38,052 bases of DNA from Crocinitomicaceae bacterium (GCA_020436025.1 JAGQYP010000037.1:1-38052); one strand, 5' to 3'. Counted from the first letter of the stretch, positions 1-8,981 are shown. Numbers and translations: made by a program. Notes: generated by a model not told the origin, from the sequence alone.

Positions 1-1197
1 GAAGCAGAAATGGCCGTACAGTGGGGAAAGAAAATCATGGAAAAACATGGTTTCGACAAAGTCTATTTGCAAGAGATTCGAGTACCCCATTGGGAAAGAG
101 GAACAACAGAATCAGGTTGGATTGAAAATGAGAAAGGAGAAATCTACAAATTGCACATTTTAGCCCTTGGTGGATCCAAAGGAACCAATGGAACCCTTTC
201 AGGGGAAGTGATCGAATTCATGTCACTGGACGATTTAAAAAAGGCCTCCGAATCAGAAGTGAAGGGAAAAATCGTGTTTTTGAACCAGCCTATGGATCAA
301 AAGCTAATCAACACTTTCAAGGCTTATGGTGGATGTTGGCCCATTAGAGGAAATGGTGCTATTGAAGGAGGTAAGTTGGGTGCGAAAGCGGTCATCATAC
401 GATCATTGGCTATCCCCACAGACGATCACCCTCATACAGGTAGCATGAAATATGATGAAGGAGTGGATTCAATTCCCTCTGCGGCCATTTCGACTTCAGA
501 CTCAGACCTACTACATAATTGGCTTAAAAAAGGAAAAGTGAACTTGCATTTCCACATGGATTGCCGGTTTTATGGAATGGTCAAATCTCATAATGTCATT
601 GGAGAAATTACAGGATCTGAAAAACCAAATGAAATCATCACCATTGGAGGTCATTTGGATTCCTGGGATGTAGGAGAAGGAGCTCACGACGACGGAGCTG
701 GAATTGTGCATTGTCTGGAGGCTGGAAGAATTTTCAAAGCCCTCAATTATCAGCCCAAACATACCATTCGAGTAGTCTTTTTCATGAATGAAGAAAACGG
801 AAATTTCGGTGGAAAGTCCTACGCCTTGCAAGCCAAAAAGAACAATGAAATGCACGTGGCAGCAGTAGAAAGCGACCGAGGAGGTTTTTCACCAAGAGGA
901 TTTGACATTCAAAACGCTAATCCTAAATCATTTAAGAAGTTTTTAGAAACCATGAAACCTCTTCACGATTTTGAATTGACAAGATTTAAAGAAGGCTACG
1001 GAGGTGTGGATATCGGACCACTCAAAGAAGTATTTCCTGAAATCGTATTATTCGGACTTGTACCCGACTCCCAAAGATATTTCGACTTTCACCACGCTGA
1101 AACCGACGTATTCGAAAATGTGAATAAAAGAGAACTCGCATTGGGTGCAGCTGCCATGGCTTCTTTTCTTTTTTTGTTGGATAGTTATTATTTGTAG
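1..1197 (+). CDS. M28 family zinc metallopeptidase (carboxypeptidase Q-like), 5' truncated
   Basis: This is a secreted-type M28 aminopeptidase/carboxypeptidase-Q-like enzyme that would remove residues from peptides with a two-zinc centre. The reading frame is open to the left edge of the window, so the real start and any signal peptide lie outside it and the Met at base 10 is probably internal. Numbered from that Met, a PA-like insert spans about residues 60-180. The co-catalytic metal site then follows in family order: H215 and D217 in GGHLDSWD, D227/D228 in AHDDGAG, the E261-E262 pair in NEENGN, D289 in ESDRGG, and H361/H362 in FHHAETD. All expected ligands are present, so the enzyme looks active. 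It ends in a hydrophobic stretch just before the stop. Downstream lies a 273-base gap with low-complexity repeats, so it is probably the last gene of its unit. The exact substrate is unknown. Confidence 0.9.
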   Translation, partial: EAEMAVQWGKKIMEKHGFDKVYLQEIRVPHWERGTTESGWIENEKGEIYKLHILALGGSKGTNGTLSGEVIEFMSLDDLKKASESEVKGKIVFLNQPMDQKLINTFKAYGGCWPIRGNGAIEGGKLGAKAVIIRSLAIPTDDHPHTGSMKYDEGVDSIPSAAISTSDSDLLHNWLKKGKVNLHFHMDCRFYGMVKSHNVIGEITGSEKPNEIITIGGHLDSWDVGEGAHDDGAGIVHCLEAGRIFKALNYQPKHTIRVVFFMNEENGNFGGKSYALQAKKNNEMHVAAVESDRGGFSPRGFDIQNANPKSFKKFLETMKPLHDFELTRFKEGYGGVDIGPLKEVFPEIVLFGLVPDSQRYFDFHHAETDVFENVNKRELALGAAAMASFLFLLDSYYL

Positions 1198-1470
1198 TGC
1201 TAGGTGCTAGGTGCTAGGTGCTAAGTTCTAAGTGATTAGTTGAGAAAATCAGAAATACAGATGTATAGAGGTACAGATTTTTGATATTATGATGTTAGGA
1301 CTTTATGATTTTATGAGGAACTAGAAGTCATGACTTTTTTAAATTATTAGCATATGCTTTTTGTATCCCGGACTGAAGTCACAGGGTTACAAAGTGAAAA
1401 CCAAATTATTCATTTTTAATTTTTCATTCTTAATTCTTAATTCTTAATTCATAATTCTTAATTTAATCCT
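1197..1470. repeat. Intergenic low-complexity word repeats
   Basis: This 273-base gap has no credible gene. It starts with about three copies of an 8-base word (GTGCTAGG-like, bases 1197-1224) that decays into related words up to about 1238. It ends with four or five degenerate copies of an ATTCTTAATT-like word at about 1411-1464, just before the next start codon. Between them sits an imperfect palindrome listed separately. Similar gaps elsewhere in the window use different words. Confidence 0.7.
1360..1393. repeat. REP-like imperfect palindrome
   Basis: The outer arms TTTGTATCCC (1360-1369) and GGGTTACAAA (1384-1393) are complementary at 9 of 10 positions. The loop between them contains GACT-GA-AGTC, which can fold by itself, so the whole element can form a nested hairpin. 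No T-run follows, which argues against a simple terminator. It resembles the degenerate palindromic repeats scattered between flavobacterial genes, but only one copy is seen here. Confidence 0.45.
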
Positions 1471-2472
1471 GTGAATCAAAATCTGACAAATACGGACAAA
1501 ACAAAGATCAAAGTTCAATGGGTTACTCTCTGGGTTTCTTTGGCTTTGTTGGTTTTTAAGTTTGTGGCTTATTTCTGGACCAATTCCAATTCTATTTTGT
1601 CGGATGCCATGGAGTCGATTGTTAACGTAACAGCCTCAGGATTTGCTTTGTATTCTATCTATTATGCTGCCCGACCGAAAGATTTTAATCATCCTTATGG
1701 TCATGGAAAGATGGAATTCATTACTTCCGGAATTGAAGGAGGAATGATTTTGATTGCTGGTTTCTTCTTGATTTACAAAGGAATTTACAATTTGATCTTT
1801 CCTCATCATATTCAAGAAATGGGATTTGGGTTGATTGTTGTAGCCGTTGGAGCCGCCGTGAATTTGATTCTCGGACTCTCTCTTCGATCTACAGGAAAGA
1901 AGCATCGTTCACCAGTTTTGGAATCGGAAGGAAATCACATTTTAAGTGATTCTTACTCATCTTTTGGTTTGTTAATTGGGATTGGAATCATCATGTGGAC
2001 CAATATCACTTGGATCGACAATGCAGTAACCATTTTCTTTGGAGGATTGATTATTTACATGGGTTATCGTATCATCAGAAAATCACTAAAAGGAGTTTTA
2101 GATGAAGCTGATTTTGGCGTTTTGAATGAAATGATACAGTTTTTTCAAGATAACCGAAAAGATGATTGGGTAGACATTCATAATATGCGATTGATCAAAT
2201 TTGGGAGTCACTATCATTTTGATATTCATCTGACCCTTCCCTTTTATTACTCCATTCAACAGGGAGACGAAATCATGGAAGAAATCGAGGGTTTAATCAA
2301 AGAAAAATATGGAGAAGACGTTGAAAATTTCATTCATATTGAACCTTGTTTGCCAAAATCTTGTGAAATTTGTAGTTTATCCAATTGCGACAAACGAAGC
2401 AGGCCCTTTCAACGTAAATTAGAATGGATACCTGAAAATGTTCTGACCAATAAAAAACATGAATTAAAATGA
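1471..2472 (+). CDS. Cation diffusion facilitator (CDF) family transporter
   Basis: A 333-residue inner-membrane CDF transporter, expected to export divalent metal ions (zinc, iron, manganese or cobalt) in exchange for protons. Six hydrophobic segments fill residues of about 15-205. The second carries S44-D45-A46-M47-E48-S49, matching the metal-binding position of TM2, and the fifth carries the HxxxD pair in HILSD. A soluble alpha/beta C-terminal domain follows (about 205-290). The protein ends with a four-cysteine tail (C-x4-C-x2-C-x4-C), which could sense metal or form disulfides and is not universal in the family. The start is GTG at 1471; it gives a short soluble N-terminus, and I see no better ATG. 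The stop overlaps the next start by four bases (ATGA), so the downstream lipoprotein is translationally coupled to it. The metal cannot be told from sequence. Confidence 0.9.
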   Translation: MNQNLTNTDKTKIKVQWVTLWVSLALLVFKFVAYFWTNSNSILSDAMESIVNVTASGFALYSIYYAARPKDFNHPYGHGKMEFITSGIEGGMILIAGFFLIYKGIYNLIFPHHIQEMGFGLIVVAVGAAVNLILGLSLRSTGKKHRSPVLESEGNHILSDSYSSFGLLIGIGIIMWTNITWIDNAVTIFFGGLIIYMGYRIIRKSLKGVLDEADFGVLNEMIQFFQDNRKDDWVDIHNMRLIKFGSHYHFDIHLTLPFYYSIQQGDEIMEEIEGLIKEKYGEDVENFIHIEPCLPKSCEICSLSNCDKRSRPFQRKLEWIPENVLTNKKHELK

Positions 2473-3104
2473 AATGGATTAGTCTGATAGCCTTGTTATT
2501 ATTATTTGCTTCATGCAATAAGAGATCGACCACGGAGTTCACTGTTATGGGGCAAATTAACCACTACACCACTGGTTCAGGCTTAGATGGAGTGACGATT
2601 TTAGTTTACGAAAACACTTCTAGTGGAATGAACGTTGGACAAAGTCTAATCGGCACTACATCCTCCAATTCAGATGGATCCTACTCAATTGTTTTTCCCA
2701 GAAACCTAGTCGAATCCTATACCATTCGTTTTTACAAAGAAGGGTATTTTCTGGAAGAAGTTTTCTTAAACTTTAGCGATCTCCATACCGATGAAGACAA
2801 TATCATCAATATAAATCAACGCCCCATTGGTTGGATTCGATTTGTTATCGAAAATGTGGCCCCAACCGATCCGCAAGATCAATTAAAAATCTATAAAGAA
2901 TCCGGTACCACAAACTGTGCTGATTGCTGTCCTGATGGCTATTATTACTATGATGGTGCCAATATAAATACAACCATGACTTGCCCAAATGTAGCAGGAG
3001 AATATTTTGTCTTCAGAATCTGGGATGTACTCCAGCCAAGCTATACTTTCGACTCTGTGTTAATTGTACAAAACGACACCATTGATTACGTTGTACATTA
3101 TTGA
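2469..3104 (+). CDS. Lipoprotein with carboxypeptidase-regulatory-like (prealbumin-type) fold
   Basis: A 211-residue predicted lipoprotein of unknown function. The N-terminus is a short lipoprotein signal: M-K-W, a hydrophobic stretch, then the lipobox L-F-A-S-C with the lipidated Cys at residue 16. The mature part begins with a beta-rich region (about residues 22-110) of the type GxInhyttGsgLdGVtIlVYenTssg...ttSnsDGsYsi, typical of the carboxypeptidase-regulatory-like fold common in Bacteroidetes envelope proteins. A second part holds a CADCCPDG cysteine cluster and may form a small disulfide-bonded domain. It overlaps the CDF transporter gene by four bases, so the two are co-translated. A role at the envelope next to metal export is possible but is inference. 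The residues here do not point to an enzymatic role. Confidence 0.8.
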   Translation: MKWISLIALLLLFASCNKRSTTEFTVMGQINHYTTGSGLDGVTILVYENTSSGMNVGQSLIGTTSSNSDGSYSIVFPRNLVESYTIRFYKEGYFLEEVFLNFSDLHTDEDNIININQRPIGWIRFVIENVAPTDPQDQLKIYKESGTTNCADCCPDGYYYYDGANINTTMTCPNVAGEYFVFRIWDVLQPSYTFDSVLIVQNDTIDYVVHY

Positions 3105-3265
3105 GCAAGAGTGTGGAGCAAGAGTGTGGAGCAAGAGTATGGAGCAAGAGCAAGAGTGTGGAGCAAGAGCAAGAGCAAAGAACTTGGAACTTGGCACTTG
3201 GAACTAAAATACTATCATAAAGTCATAAAATCATACTATCCTAAAATCATAAAATCACTAACTTC
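3105..3265. repeat. Intergenic word-repeat block
   Basis: Three different word families follow one another. GAGCAAGAGTGTG-like units recur five or six times at 3104-3180, AACTTGGAACTTGG-like units at 3180-3204, and ATAAAATCATA/AAGTCATA-like units at 3214-3258. The block ends just before the paaY-like start. A short open frame runs through the repeats, but its protein is only the repeat translated, so I do not call a gene. Confidence 0.75.
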
Positions 3266-3270
3266 ACAAC

Positions 3271-3861
3271 ATGATTTACGAATTCAATGGTTTTAAACCT
3301 GTAATTAAGGAAAGTACTTATGTTCATCCTCAGGCAAATGTCACTGGAAATGTGATTATTGGGGAGAATTGTTATATCGGACCTCATTGTACCATACGCG
3401 GTGATTTTGGTCAGATTATCATTGAAGATGGTTGCAACGTGCAGGAAAGCTGTACGGTACACATGTTTCCTGGAACTACGGTTTACCTTAGAAAAAATGC
3501 ACATATTGGTCATGGTGCCATTGTTCATGGTGGTGAGATTGGAGAAAATTGTTTGATCGGAATGAATGCCGTGATCATGGATAATACAAAGATTGGTAAA
3601 GAAAGTATCATCGGTGCTTTGTGTTTTGTACCCGCCAAAATGGAAATTCCTGAAAGAAGCTTAGTGGTTGGGAATCCTGCCAAAATCATCAAAGAAGTGA
3701 CCGACGAGATGATTAAATGGAAAACGGAAGGAACAAAGATTTATCAGAATTTGGCCAAAGAATGTCATGAAACGCTCAGACCCTGCGAGCCTCTTAGGGA
3801 AATAGAGTCGAACAGACCTGAACAAAAATCGGATTATCTTACTTGGGATCAGACAAAATAG
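3271..3861 (+). CDS. paaY: PaaY-like gamma-carbonic-anhydrase-fold hexapeptide protein
   Basis: A 196-residue left-handed beta-helix protein of the gamma-carbonic-anhydrase superfamily, the same length as E. coli PaaY. PaaY is a thioesterase that hydrolyses dead-end CoA esters arising in phenylacetate breakdown. The hexapeptide repeats run over residues of about 10-135. The trimer-interface RGDFG lies at 43-47, and the metal-binding histidines are H64, H81 and H86, with the 5-residue spacing of the family. The C-terminal motif CEPLREIE (172-179), as I recall it, is characteristic of PaaY rather than of general gamma-CA proteins. It is monocistronic and more than 20 kb from the paaABCD genes at 23.8-26.4 kb, which supports a phenylacetate role in this organism. 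A general carnitine-operon CaiE-type or carbonic anhydrase role is the alternative. Confidence 0.75.
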   Translation: MIYEFNGFKPVIKESTYVHPQANVTGNVIIGENCYIGPHCTIRGDFGQIIIEDGCNVQESCTVHMFPGTTVYLRKNAHIGHGAIVHGGEIGENCLIGMNAVIMDNTKIGKESIIGALCFVPAKMEIPERSLVVGNPAKIIKEVTDEMIKWKTEGTKIYQNLAKECHETLRPCEPLREIESNRPEQKSDYLTWDQTK

Positions 3862-3979
3862 GTTGGGTTTCCTATCCAACTACTATTTTTATTCGTTTTC
3901 TTGTAAGGAAATGACGAGATTTACTCTCTACTTCTACTACTTTGGATTGTTGCTATATTTTATTAAGACGCGAAAATTT

Positions 3980-6900
3980 ATGAGAACTAAAGGTTATGCC
4001 TTGATTTTTGGGCTCCTATCCTACTTTATTTCATTCGGACAAGGGACGACTTGGATCGATAAAATGATGGAGCCAAATGCCAATTTTTACGAAATCCAAG
4101 ACCAGTTCTATCAAGACTGGGATGGTTACGAATACCAAAAAGGTAAAGGTTGGAAGCAATTCCATCGATGGGAGTGGTTTTGGGAAACTAGAATATTGCC
4201 GGATGGTTCATTTCCAAATTTTAAGCGTACTTGGCAGGAAATCAAAGATCGTCAAAACTTTGAGCGTACCATGAATTTTTATGGTGGTGATTGGCAGCCG
4301 GTCGGACCTTTTAATTATAACAACACAGCCTCATGGAGTCCAGGTCACGGGAGAATTAATTTTGTACGATCACACCCAACCAACTCCAACATCATTTTTG
4401 TGGGTGCCCCAGCTGGTGGAATATGGAAAACTACTGATGGAGGAATCAATTGGAAACCGGTTTCTGACCAAATTTCGTTGATCGGAATAGGATCCATCGC
4501 CATTGCTCCTTCAAATACGAATATCATGTACGCAACTACAGGAGATCCAGATGCGGGTGACACGTATTCGGTTGGTTTATTGAAGTCTTTAGATGCAGGG
4601 GAAACCTGGACGGATATTGGAAATGTTCCCTATGAACTCAAAGATGTAACCATCAACCCAACAAATCCTGACGAAGTTTTTATCGCCACGGGAACTGGTA
4701 TCTTTAAATCAACAGATGGTGGGCTGAACTGGGTCAACAAACAAGGCGGAGACATGCGAAACATTAAATACAAGGTGGGAAGTACTACAGATTTATTTGC
4801 TGTTTCAAACAAAAAATTCTTTTACTCAACTGACTCAGGGGAAAACTGGTTGGTTGGAGACGGATTAAACGACTCTACCTCTACCCGACTTTGTTTTGAC
4901 ATAACAGAGGCTAATCCCGACATCGTATATGTTTCAATTGCAGGTCAAGGAAATGAATACTGGGGGGTTTACCGCTCCGACGATGCAGGACTGAACTTTA
5001 CTTTACAAGATTCTTCAGATAATATTTTCAATGGATCGAGTCAGGCTTGGTACGACATGGCCATTGCGGTTTCGGATACAGATCCGAATATCTTAGTTCA
5101 TGGGGTATTGAATGTTTGGAAATCGACAAATGCAGGGGTTACCTGGACGCAAATTAATGACTGGAACAATCCGAGTCAACCTAATTACACGCATGCCGAC
5201 ATCCATTTTCTAGATTGGCAAAATGGAGCCTTGTATTGCGGTTCAGATGGTGGAGTGTATCGCTCTACAAACAATGGAAACAACTTCACAGATTTAAATC
5301 AAGGGATTCAAGTAGGCCAGTATTACAGAATTGCCGGAGCTCAAAGTAATCCAAATCGCATTGCAGGAGGATTACAAGACAATGGTGGATATACATGGGA
5401 TGGTTCCGAGTGGAAGGTTTATCATGGTGCAGATGGAATGGATTGTGCCGTTAAAGAATCAAATACCAATCACATTTATGGTATGATCCAATACGGTTCT
5501 CTTCGTTTTTCTTCAGATGGCGGACAAACTTCAAATAGTCTTGGAAACCCGGAAGAAGGGGCTTGGGTGACACCTTTGCAATATGACAACCAAAACAGTA
5601 GGATAATTGCTGGGTATAACGAAGTCTACACGCGAAGTGGAGGTAACTGGAATCAATTATCTTCTCATGGATTCCCAGATCTTTTAAAATCCATTGAATT
5701 GTATGAGGCCAACACGAATATCATGTATGTAGCCACAAACTATAAGATTTACAGATCTACAGATGGGGCTGTGACTTTTACGGAAGTCAACAATAATCTT
5801 CAGAATTTACTAGCTGGAAATCAAATTACTTCAATCGAAGTGGATCCAAATAACGATCAAAGAGTTTGGGTTTCAGTAAGTGGCTGGACAAATAATCATA
5901 AAGTAATGATGTCTGAGGATGGTGGTCAGACTTGGTCCAACATTTCAAACGACAACTCCTTGCCAAACATTGGGACAAACATTATCAAATACGATGCAAG
6001 TTCTTCAAACAATGCTTTGTATTTAGGAACAGATATCGGTATTTATTACAGAAATGATGATTTGAATACCTGGATTCCATTCAATAACAATCTCCCCAAT
6101 ACGATTGTGAATGATCTTGAGATCAACGAACAAAATCATATTATACGAGCTGGAACTTATGGCAGAGGAGTTTGGGAATCAGATACCTACCCAGACAATA
6201 TGATGGATGAGGATGCCGGAATTCAAAGAATTATTCAGCCTGTTGGAGACATCTGTGGAGGAAACATTGAACCTAAAGTGGTATTGAAAAATCATGGTGC
6301 CAATGATCTTCATTTAGTAACTATCAAGTATCAGATTGATGCAAATGCTCCTGATTCAATCGTATGGCAAGGGAATTTAGCCTCATTTGATAGTGTTACC
6401 GTAGCTCTTCCCTCTTTTAATACAACAGGAACTCATGCTTTCAAAGTATGGACCAAAATGCCGAACAATATTTTAGATCCGAATACAGACAATGACACAC
6501 TTAGCTCTAACTTCAATACGGTGGCGGGTGATCAAATGGTGACTATTCAAGTTGTTCAGGATTGCATGGGGTCGGAAACGACATGGAATTTAATTGATGG
6601 TTCGATGAATACTGTAATTTCAGGCGGACCTTACACCGACGGAAATGAAGGCTACCTGAACACGACAAATGTTTGTGTGGACTATGGTTGTTACGATTTC
6701 CAAATCAACGATGCTGGTGGGGATGGGTTAACAGGATCGCAAGCGGGCCAATATCAATGTACAATCAACGGAGATTATTGGATTTTAGACGCAAATGGGG
6801 ATACACTTGTATCTATGGCTGATCCGGCATTTGGATCAACCGAAACAACAAACTTCTGCATCAATGAAGCCACTCCGGTTGCCGATTTTGAAGCCGATTT

Positions 6901-8251
6901 TACTTCATTCTGTATTGATCAGCCAATCAATTTCTCGGATTTAAGTACGGGATATCCGAACAGCTGGTCATGGACATTTACCGGTGGAACTCCTGCTTCT
7001 TCAAATTCTTCCAATCCACAAGTTAGTTATGCTACAGCAGGTGTGTATGAAGTTATTTTAACCGTTACCAATGGAAGTGGAACTGACACGAAAACAGAAA
7101 GTACCTACATTACGATTGGTGATGCACCTGAAATCACGCTTACTTCATATGATGTAAAATGTTTTGCGCAGTGTAATGGAGCAATTTCTTCTTCCGTAAC
7201 AGGAGGGACTACTTCCTATTCTTACGAATGGACAAACAATCAAACAGCAGATAGCATCTACAATTTGTGTCCAGACAATTATACCTTATTCGTAACAGAT
7301 GCCAACGGATGCCAGGATTTGAAACATGCAAGTATCACGGAACCGAATTTATTGGAGGTAGCATCAGATACGACTCAGTCCAATTGTGGTCAGACCAATG
7401 GAAGTGTGAGTCTCGCGATCACTGGTGGTACAAGTCCATACACAGAAAACTGGTTTGGAGAAGATCCTAATAACCTTTCTGCAGGGACTTACCCCTATTC
7501 GGTAGAAGATGCAAATGGTTGCGTGCGCAGTGGCTCGGTTTTAATCGAAAACATTAATATGCCGGTGGAGACACTTACGACTACCCCTGTAATTTGTAAT
7601 GGAGGAAGTACAGGAACAGCTTCTGTTACTGTTTCAGGCGGAAATCCTCCTTATGTGATTGATTGGGGAGGTATTGATGAAAACAATTTGGCTTACGGGC
7701 AATACACACTTACTATAACAGATGCAGTTGGATGCGAGATTATTCGAGATTTCTGGATTTATCAGCCATTTGCCATTTCGTTGACTCCTACAATCACCCA
7801 TGAGAATTTTGGTTCGGATGGAGCTATTCAAATGGCCGTAAATGGAGGGATTTTTCCGTATACCTACTCTTGGGATAATGGAGCTACGACAAAGGATATT
7901 TCAGGCTTGGTTGCTGGTTTTTATACCCTTACGGTGACAGACGACAATAACTGTGATACTTCCATTACGGTTGAAATTGAAAATCACTTGAGTTTGGAGG
8001 AAAACAACTTACACGGAGCATTAATCTATCCAAATCCGGTGCAGGATGAACTGATTATCTCCACTTCAACTGAAGATCTTTTATTTGATGTAAAACTGAT
8101 TGACAGTAGAGGAAGAGAGGTTTATCGAATGGATGATTACAACTTAATGACTGGATTGAAGGTTGATATGAGTTCGTACAGACACGGTATGTACATTTTA
8201 AAATTCCAGAGTCAGGGTGAAGTTTTCACTTATAAAATCATTAAAAAGTAG
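3980..8251 (+). CDS. Large T9SS-secreted Asp-box/PKD/SprB-repeat protein
   Basis: A 1423-residue protein exported by the type IX secretion system and probably anchored or released at the cell surface. I start it at the ATG at 3980 because this gives a clean signal peptide (MRTKGYALIFGLLSYF...FGQ); the open frame reaches back to a TTG at 3863 but lacks a good signal there. Residues of about 90-735 hold many sortilin-type Asp-box repeats (STDGGxxW), forming one or two beta-propellers of a glycosidase/adhesin type. Next come a CARDB-like beta domain, a Cys-rich beta domain, a PKD domain (about 965-1048) and four SprB-type repeats (about 1049-1335). The T9SS type A sorting domain fills the last 75 residues, starting at YPNP and ending YKIIKK. 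No catalytic residues are evident, so adhesion or surface binding is the best guess. The last 26 coding bases are nearly duplicated at 11305-11330. Confidence 0.9.
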   Translation: MRTKGYALIFGLLSYFISFGQGTTWIDKMMEPNANFYEIQDQFYQDWDGYEYQKGKGWKQFHRWEWFWETRILPDGSFPNFKRTWQEIKDRQNFERTMNFYGGDWQPVGPFNYNNTASWSPGHGRINFVRSHPTNSNIIFVGAPAGGIWKTTDGGINWKPVSDQISLIGIGSIAIAPSNTNIMYATTGDPDAGDTYSVGLLKSLDAGETWTDIGNVPYELKDVTINPTNPDEVFIATGTGIFKSTDGGLNWVNKQGGDMRNIKYKVGSTTDLFAVSNKKFFYSTDSGENWLVGDGLNDSTSTRLCFDITEANPDIVYVSIAGQGNEYWGVYRSDDAGLNFTLQDSSDNIFNGSSQAWYDMAIAVSDTDPNILVHGVLNVWKSTNAGVTWTQINDWNNPSQPNYTHADIHFLDWQNGALYCGSDGGVYRSTNNGNNFTDLNQGIQVGQYYRIAGAQSNPNRIAGGLQDNGGYTWDGSEWKVYHGADGMDCAVKESNTNHIYGMIQYGSLRFSSDGGQTSNSLGNPEEGAWVTPLQYDNQNSRIIAGYNEVYTRSGGNWNQLSSHGFPDLLKSIELYEANTNIMYVATNYKIYRSTDGAVTFTEVNNNLQNLLAGNQITSIEVDPNNDQRVWVSVSGWTNNHKVMMSEDGGQTWSNISNDNSLPNIGTNIIKYDASSSNNALYLGTDIGIYYRNDDLNTWIPFNNNLPNTIVNDLEINEQNHIIRAGTYGRGVWESDTYPDNMMDEDAGIQRIIQPVGDICGGNIEPKVVLKNHGANDLHLVTIKYQIDANAPDSIVWQGNLASFDSVTVALPSFNTTGTHAFKVWTKMPNNILDPNTDNDTLSSNFNTVAGDQMVTIQVVQDCMGSETTWNLIDGSMNTVISGGPYTDGNEGYLNTTNVCVDYGCYDFQINDAGGDGLTGSQAGQYQCTINGDYWILDANGDTLVSMADPAFGSTETTNFCINEATPVADFEADFTSFCIDQPINFSDLSTGYPNSWSWTFTGGTPASSNSSNPQVSYATAGVYEVILTVTNGSGTDTKTESTYITIGDAPEITLTSYDVKCFAQCNGAISSSVTGGTTSYSYEWTNNQTADSIYNLCPDNYTLFVTDANGCQDLKHASITEPNLLEVASDTTQSNCGQTNGSVSLAITGGTSPYTENWFGEDPNNLSAGTYPYSVEDANGCVRSGSVLIENINMPVETLTTTPVICNGGSTGTASVTVSGGNPPYVIDWGGIDENNLAYGQYTLTITDAVGCEIIRDFWIYQPFAISLTPTITHENFGSDGAIQMAVNGGIFPYTYSWDNGATTKDISGLVAGFYTLTVTDDNNCDTSITVEIENHLSLEENNLHGALIYPNPVQDELIISTSTEDLLFDVKLIDSRGREVYRMDDYNLMTGLKVDMSSYRHGMYILKFQSQGEVFTYKIIKK
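8225..8251 (+). repeat. Left copy of the 26-base direct repeat (T9SS gene end)
   Basis: The final nine codons of the T9SS gene, through the stop TAG, form the left copy of the repeat whose right copy is 11305-11331. The copies lie 3080 bases apart and enclose the toxin-antitoxin pair, the Rhs tip and its downstream genes. Confidence 0.75.
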
Positions 8252-8407
8252 GATCCTTATAAGCGAAATATAGTCTCCAACCTATGTCTTTTTAGCGAAT
8301 TCATATTTGCAGACTTGTGTAATGATATTTCTTATAACAGCATTGGATGAGGAAGGATCTCTCCACTACACTCCTAGGATTGAAGAATATAATTCATCAA
8401 AAATCGT

Positions 8408-8415
8408 TATATTTG
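8408..8415 (+). promoter_or_regulatory. Candidate -7 element TATATTTG for the toxin-antitoxin operon
   Basis: The octamer fits the Bacteroidetes -7 consensus TAnnTTTG and sits 21 bases upstream of the antitoxin ATG. The nearest TTG (8380-8382) is 25 bases further upstream, longer than the usual 19-21, so only the -7 box is well supported. Transcription from here would start inside the islet, after the T9SS gene. Confidence 0.45.
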
Positions 8416-8436
8416 TAAGAACCAAGCCACAAGAAC

Positions 8437-8676
8437 ATGGAACTATCAAAGAAAAATACTGACATCATTGAATGGTTGTTTTTACCTCGAAACAAAAAGG
8501 TTTTGGAATATGTGCAATCGAAAAAAAATGCTGAAGTAATTGATGAGTATGAATCCAAACTCAACCCTTTATCTATTGATGAACTTCAAAGTAGAGCGCT
8601 TCAAGCAGAAGCCGATATCAAAAAAGGCAATGTTACTAGTGATGATGATTTAGAAAGTGAAATCACTTCTTGGTGA
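8437..8676 (+). CDS. Type II toxin-antitoxin system antitoxin (ParD/addiction-module-like)
   Basis: A 79-residue acidic protein placed directly before a ParE/RelE-type toxin, the standard antitoxin position. The N-terminal part (MELSKKNTDIIEWLFLPR) is not an obvious ribbon-helix-helix. The C-terminal half has the shape of antitoxin tails that wrap around ParE: a helical SIDELQSRALQAEADIKKG followed by a short acidic DDDLESEITSW. Its stop overlaps the toxin start by one base in TGATG if the toxin starts at ATG 8676, which gives tight translational coupling and is typical for such pairs. I infer that it neutralises the downstream toxin and probably autoregulates the operon. Identification rests mostly on context and tail shape, so the exact antitoxin family is open. 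Confidence 0.75.
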   Translation: MELSKKNTDIIEWLFLPRNKKVLEYVQSKKNAEVIDEYESKLNPLSIDELQSRALQAEADIKKGNVTSDDDLESEITSW

Positions 8677-8981
8677 TGAAAATAGTCTGGACTGACTTTG
8701 CCAAACGGGAATTGAAGGATATTTATGACTATTACAAATTCAAAGCGAGTAAACGAGTAGCGAATAGAATTGTAAAAGACATTAGGAAGTCTGTTCAGAT
8801 TCTAAAATCACATCAAGCAGTTGGTCAAGTAGAAGAATATCTAGAAGCTTTGAATCTGGATCATAGATATATAATCGAGGGAAACTTTAAGGTCATCTAC
8901 AGAATTGAAAACAATCAAATTTATATTACGGACGTTTTTGACACTCGACAAAATCCAGATAGTATGATAGAACGAAACTAA
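8676..8981 (+). CDS. Type II toxin, RelE/ParE superfamily
   Basis: A 101-residue basic protein of the RelE/ParE fold. The family pattern is seen throughout: WTDFAKRELKDIYDYYK at the N-terminus, a long helix (ASKRVANRIVKDIRKSVQIL), then the beta-sheet core with RYIIEGNFKVIYRI and the C-terminal ITDVFDTRQNP, which is typical of ParE. ParE toxins act on DNA gyrase and RelE toxins on ribosome-bound mRNA; the ending here favours the ParE group, but the target cannot be settled from sequence. I choose the ATG at 8676 over the TTG at 8670 because it directly overlaps the antitoxin stop. The next gene, an Rhs tip, begins five bases after the stop, so the pair may be co-transcribed with it. Confidence 0.85.
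   Translation: MKIVWTDFAKRELKDIYDYYKFKASKRVANRIVKDIRKSVQILKSHQAVGQVEEYLEALNLDHRYIIEGNFKVIYRIENNQIYITDVFDTRQNPDSMIERN

Noticed and set aside
511..855. Minus-strand frame in the M28 peptidase gene
   Set aside because: It is a shadow of conserved peptidase metal-site codons with no independent support.
3105..3258. Possible CRISPR array in the repeat block
   Set aside because: The units are 6-14 bases, degenerate and directly adjacent, without spacers of constant length or cas genes.
3111..3296. Open frame across the 3.1 kb repeat block
   Set aside because: Its protein is the repeat words translated (WSKS/EQEYGA-like units) and it has no family features or start signal.
3863..3979. Upstream TTG extension of the T9SS gene
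   Set aside because: The added 39 residues overlap the end of the previous gene region and give no signal peptide at the front, while ATG 3980 gives a clean one.
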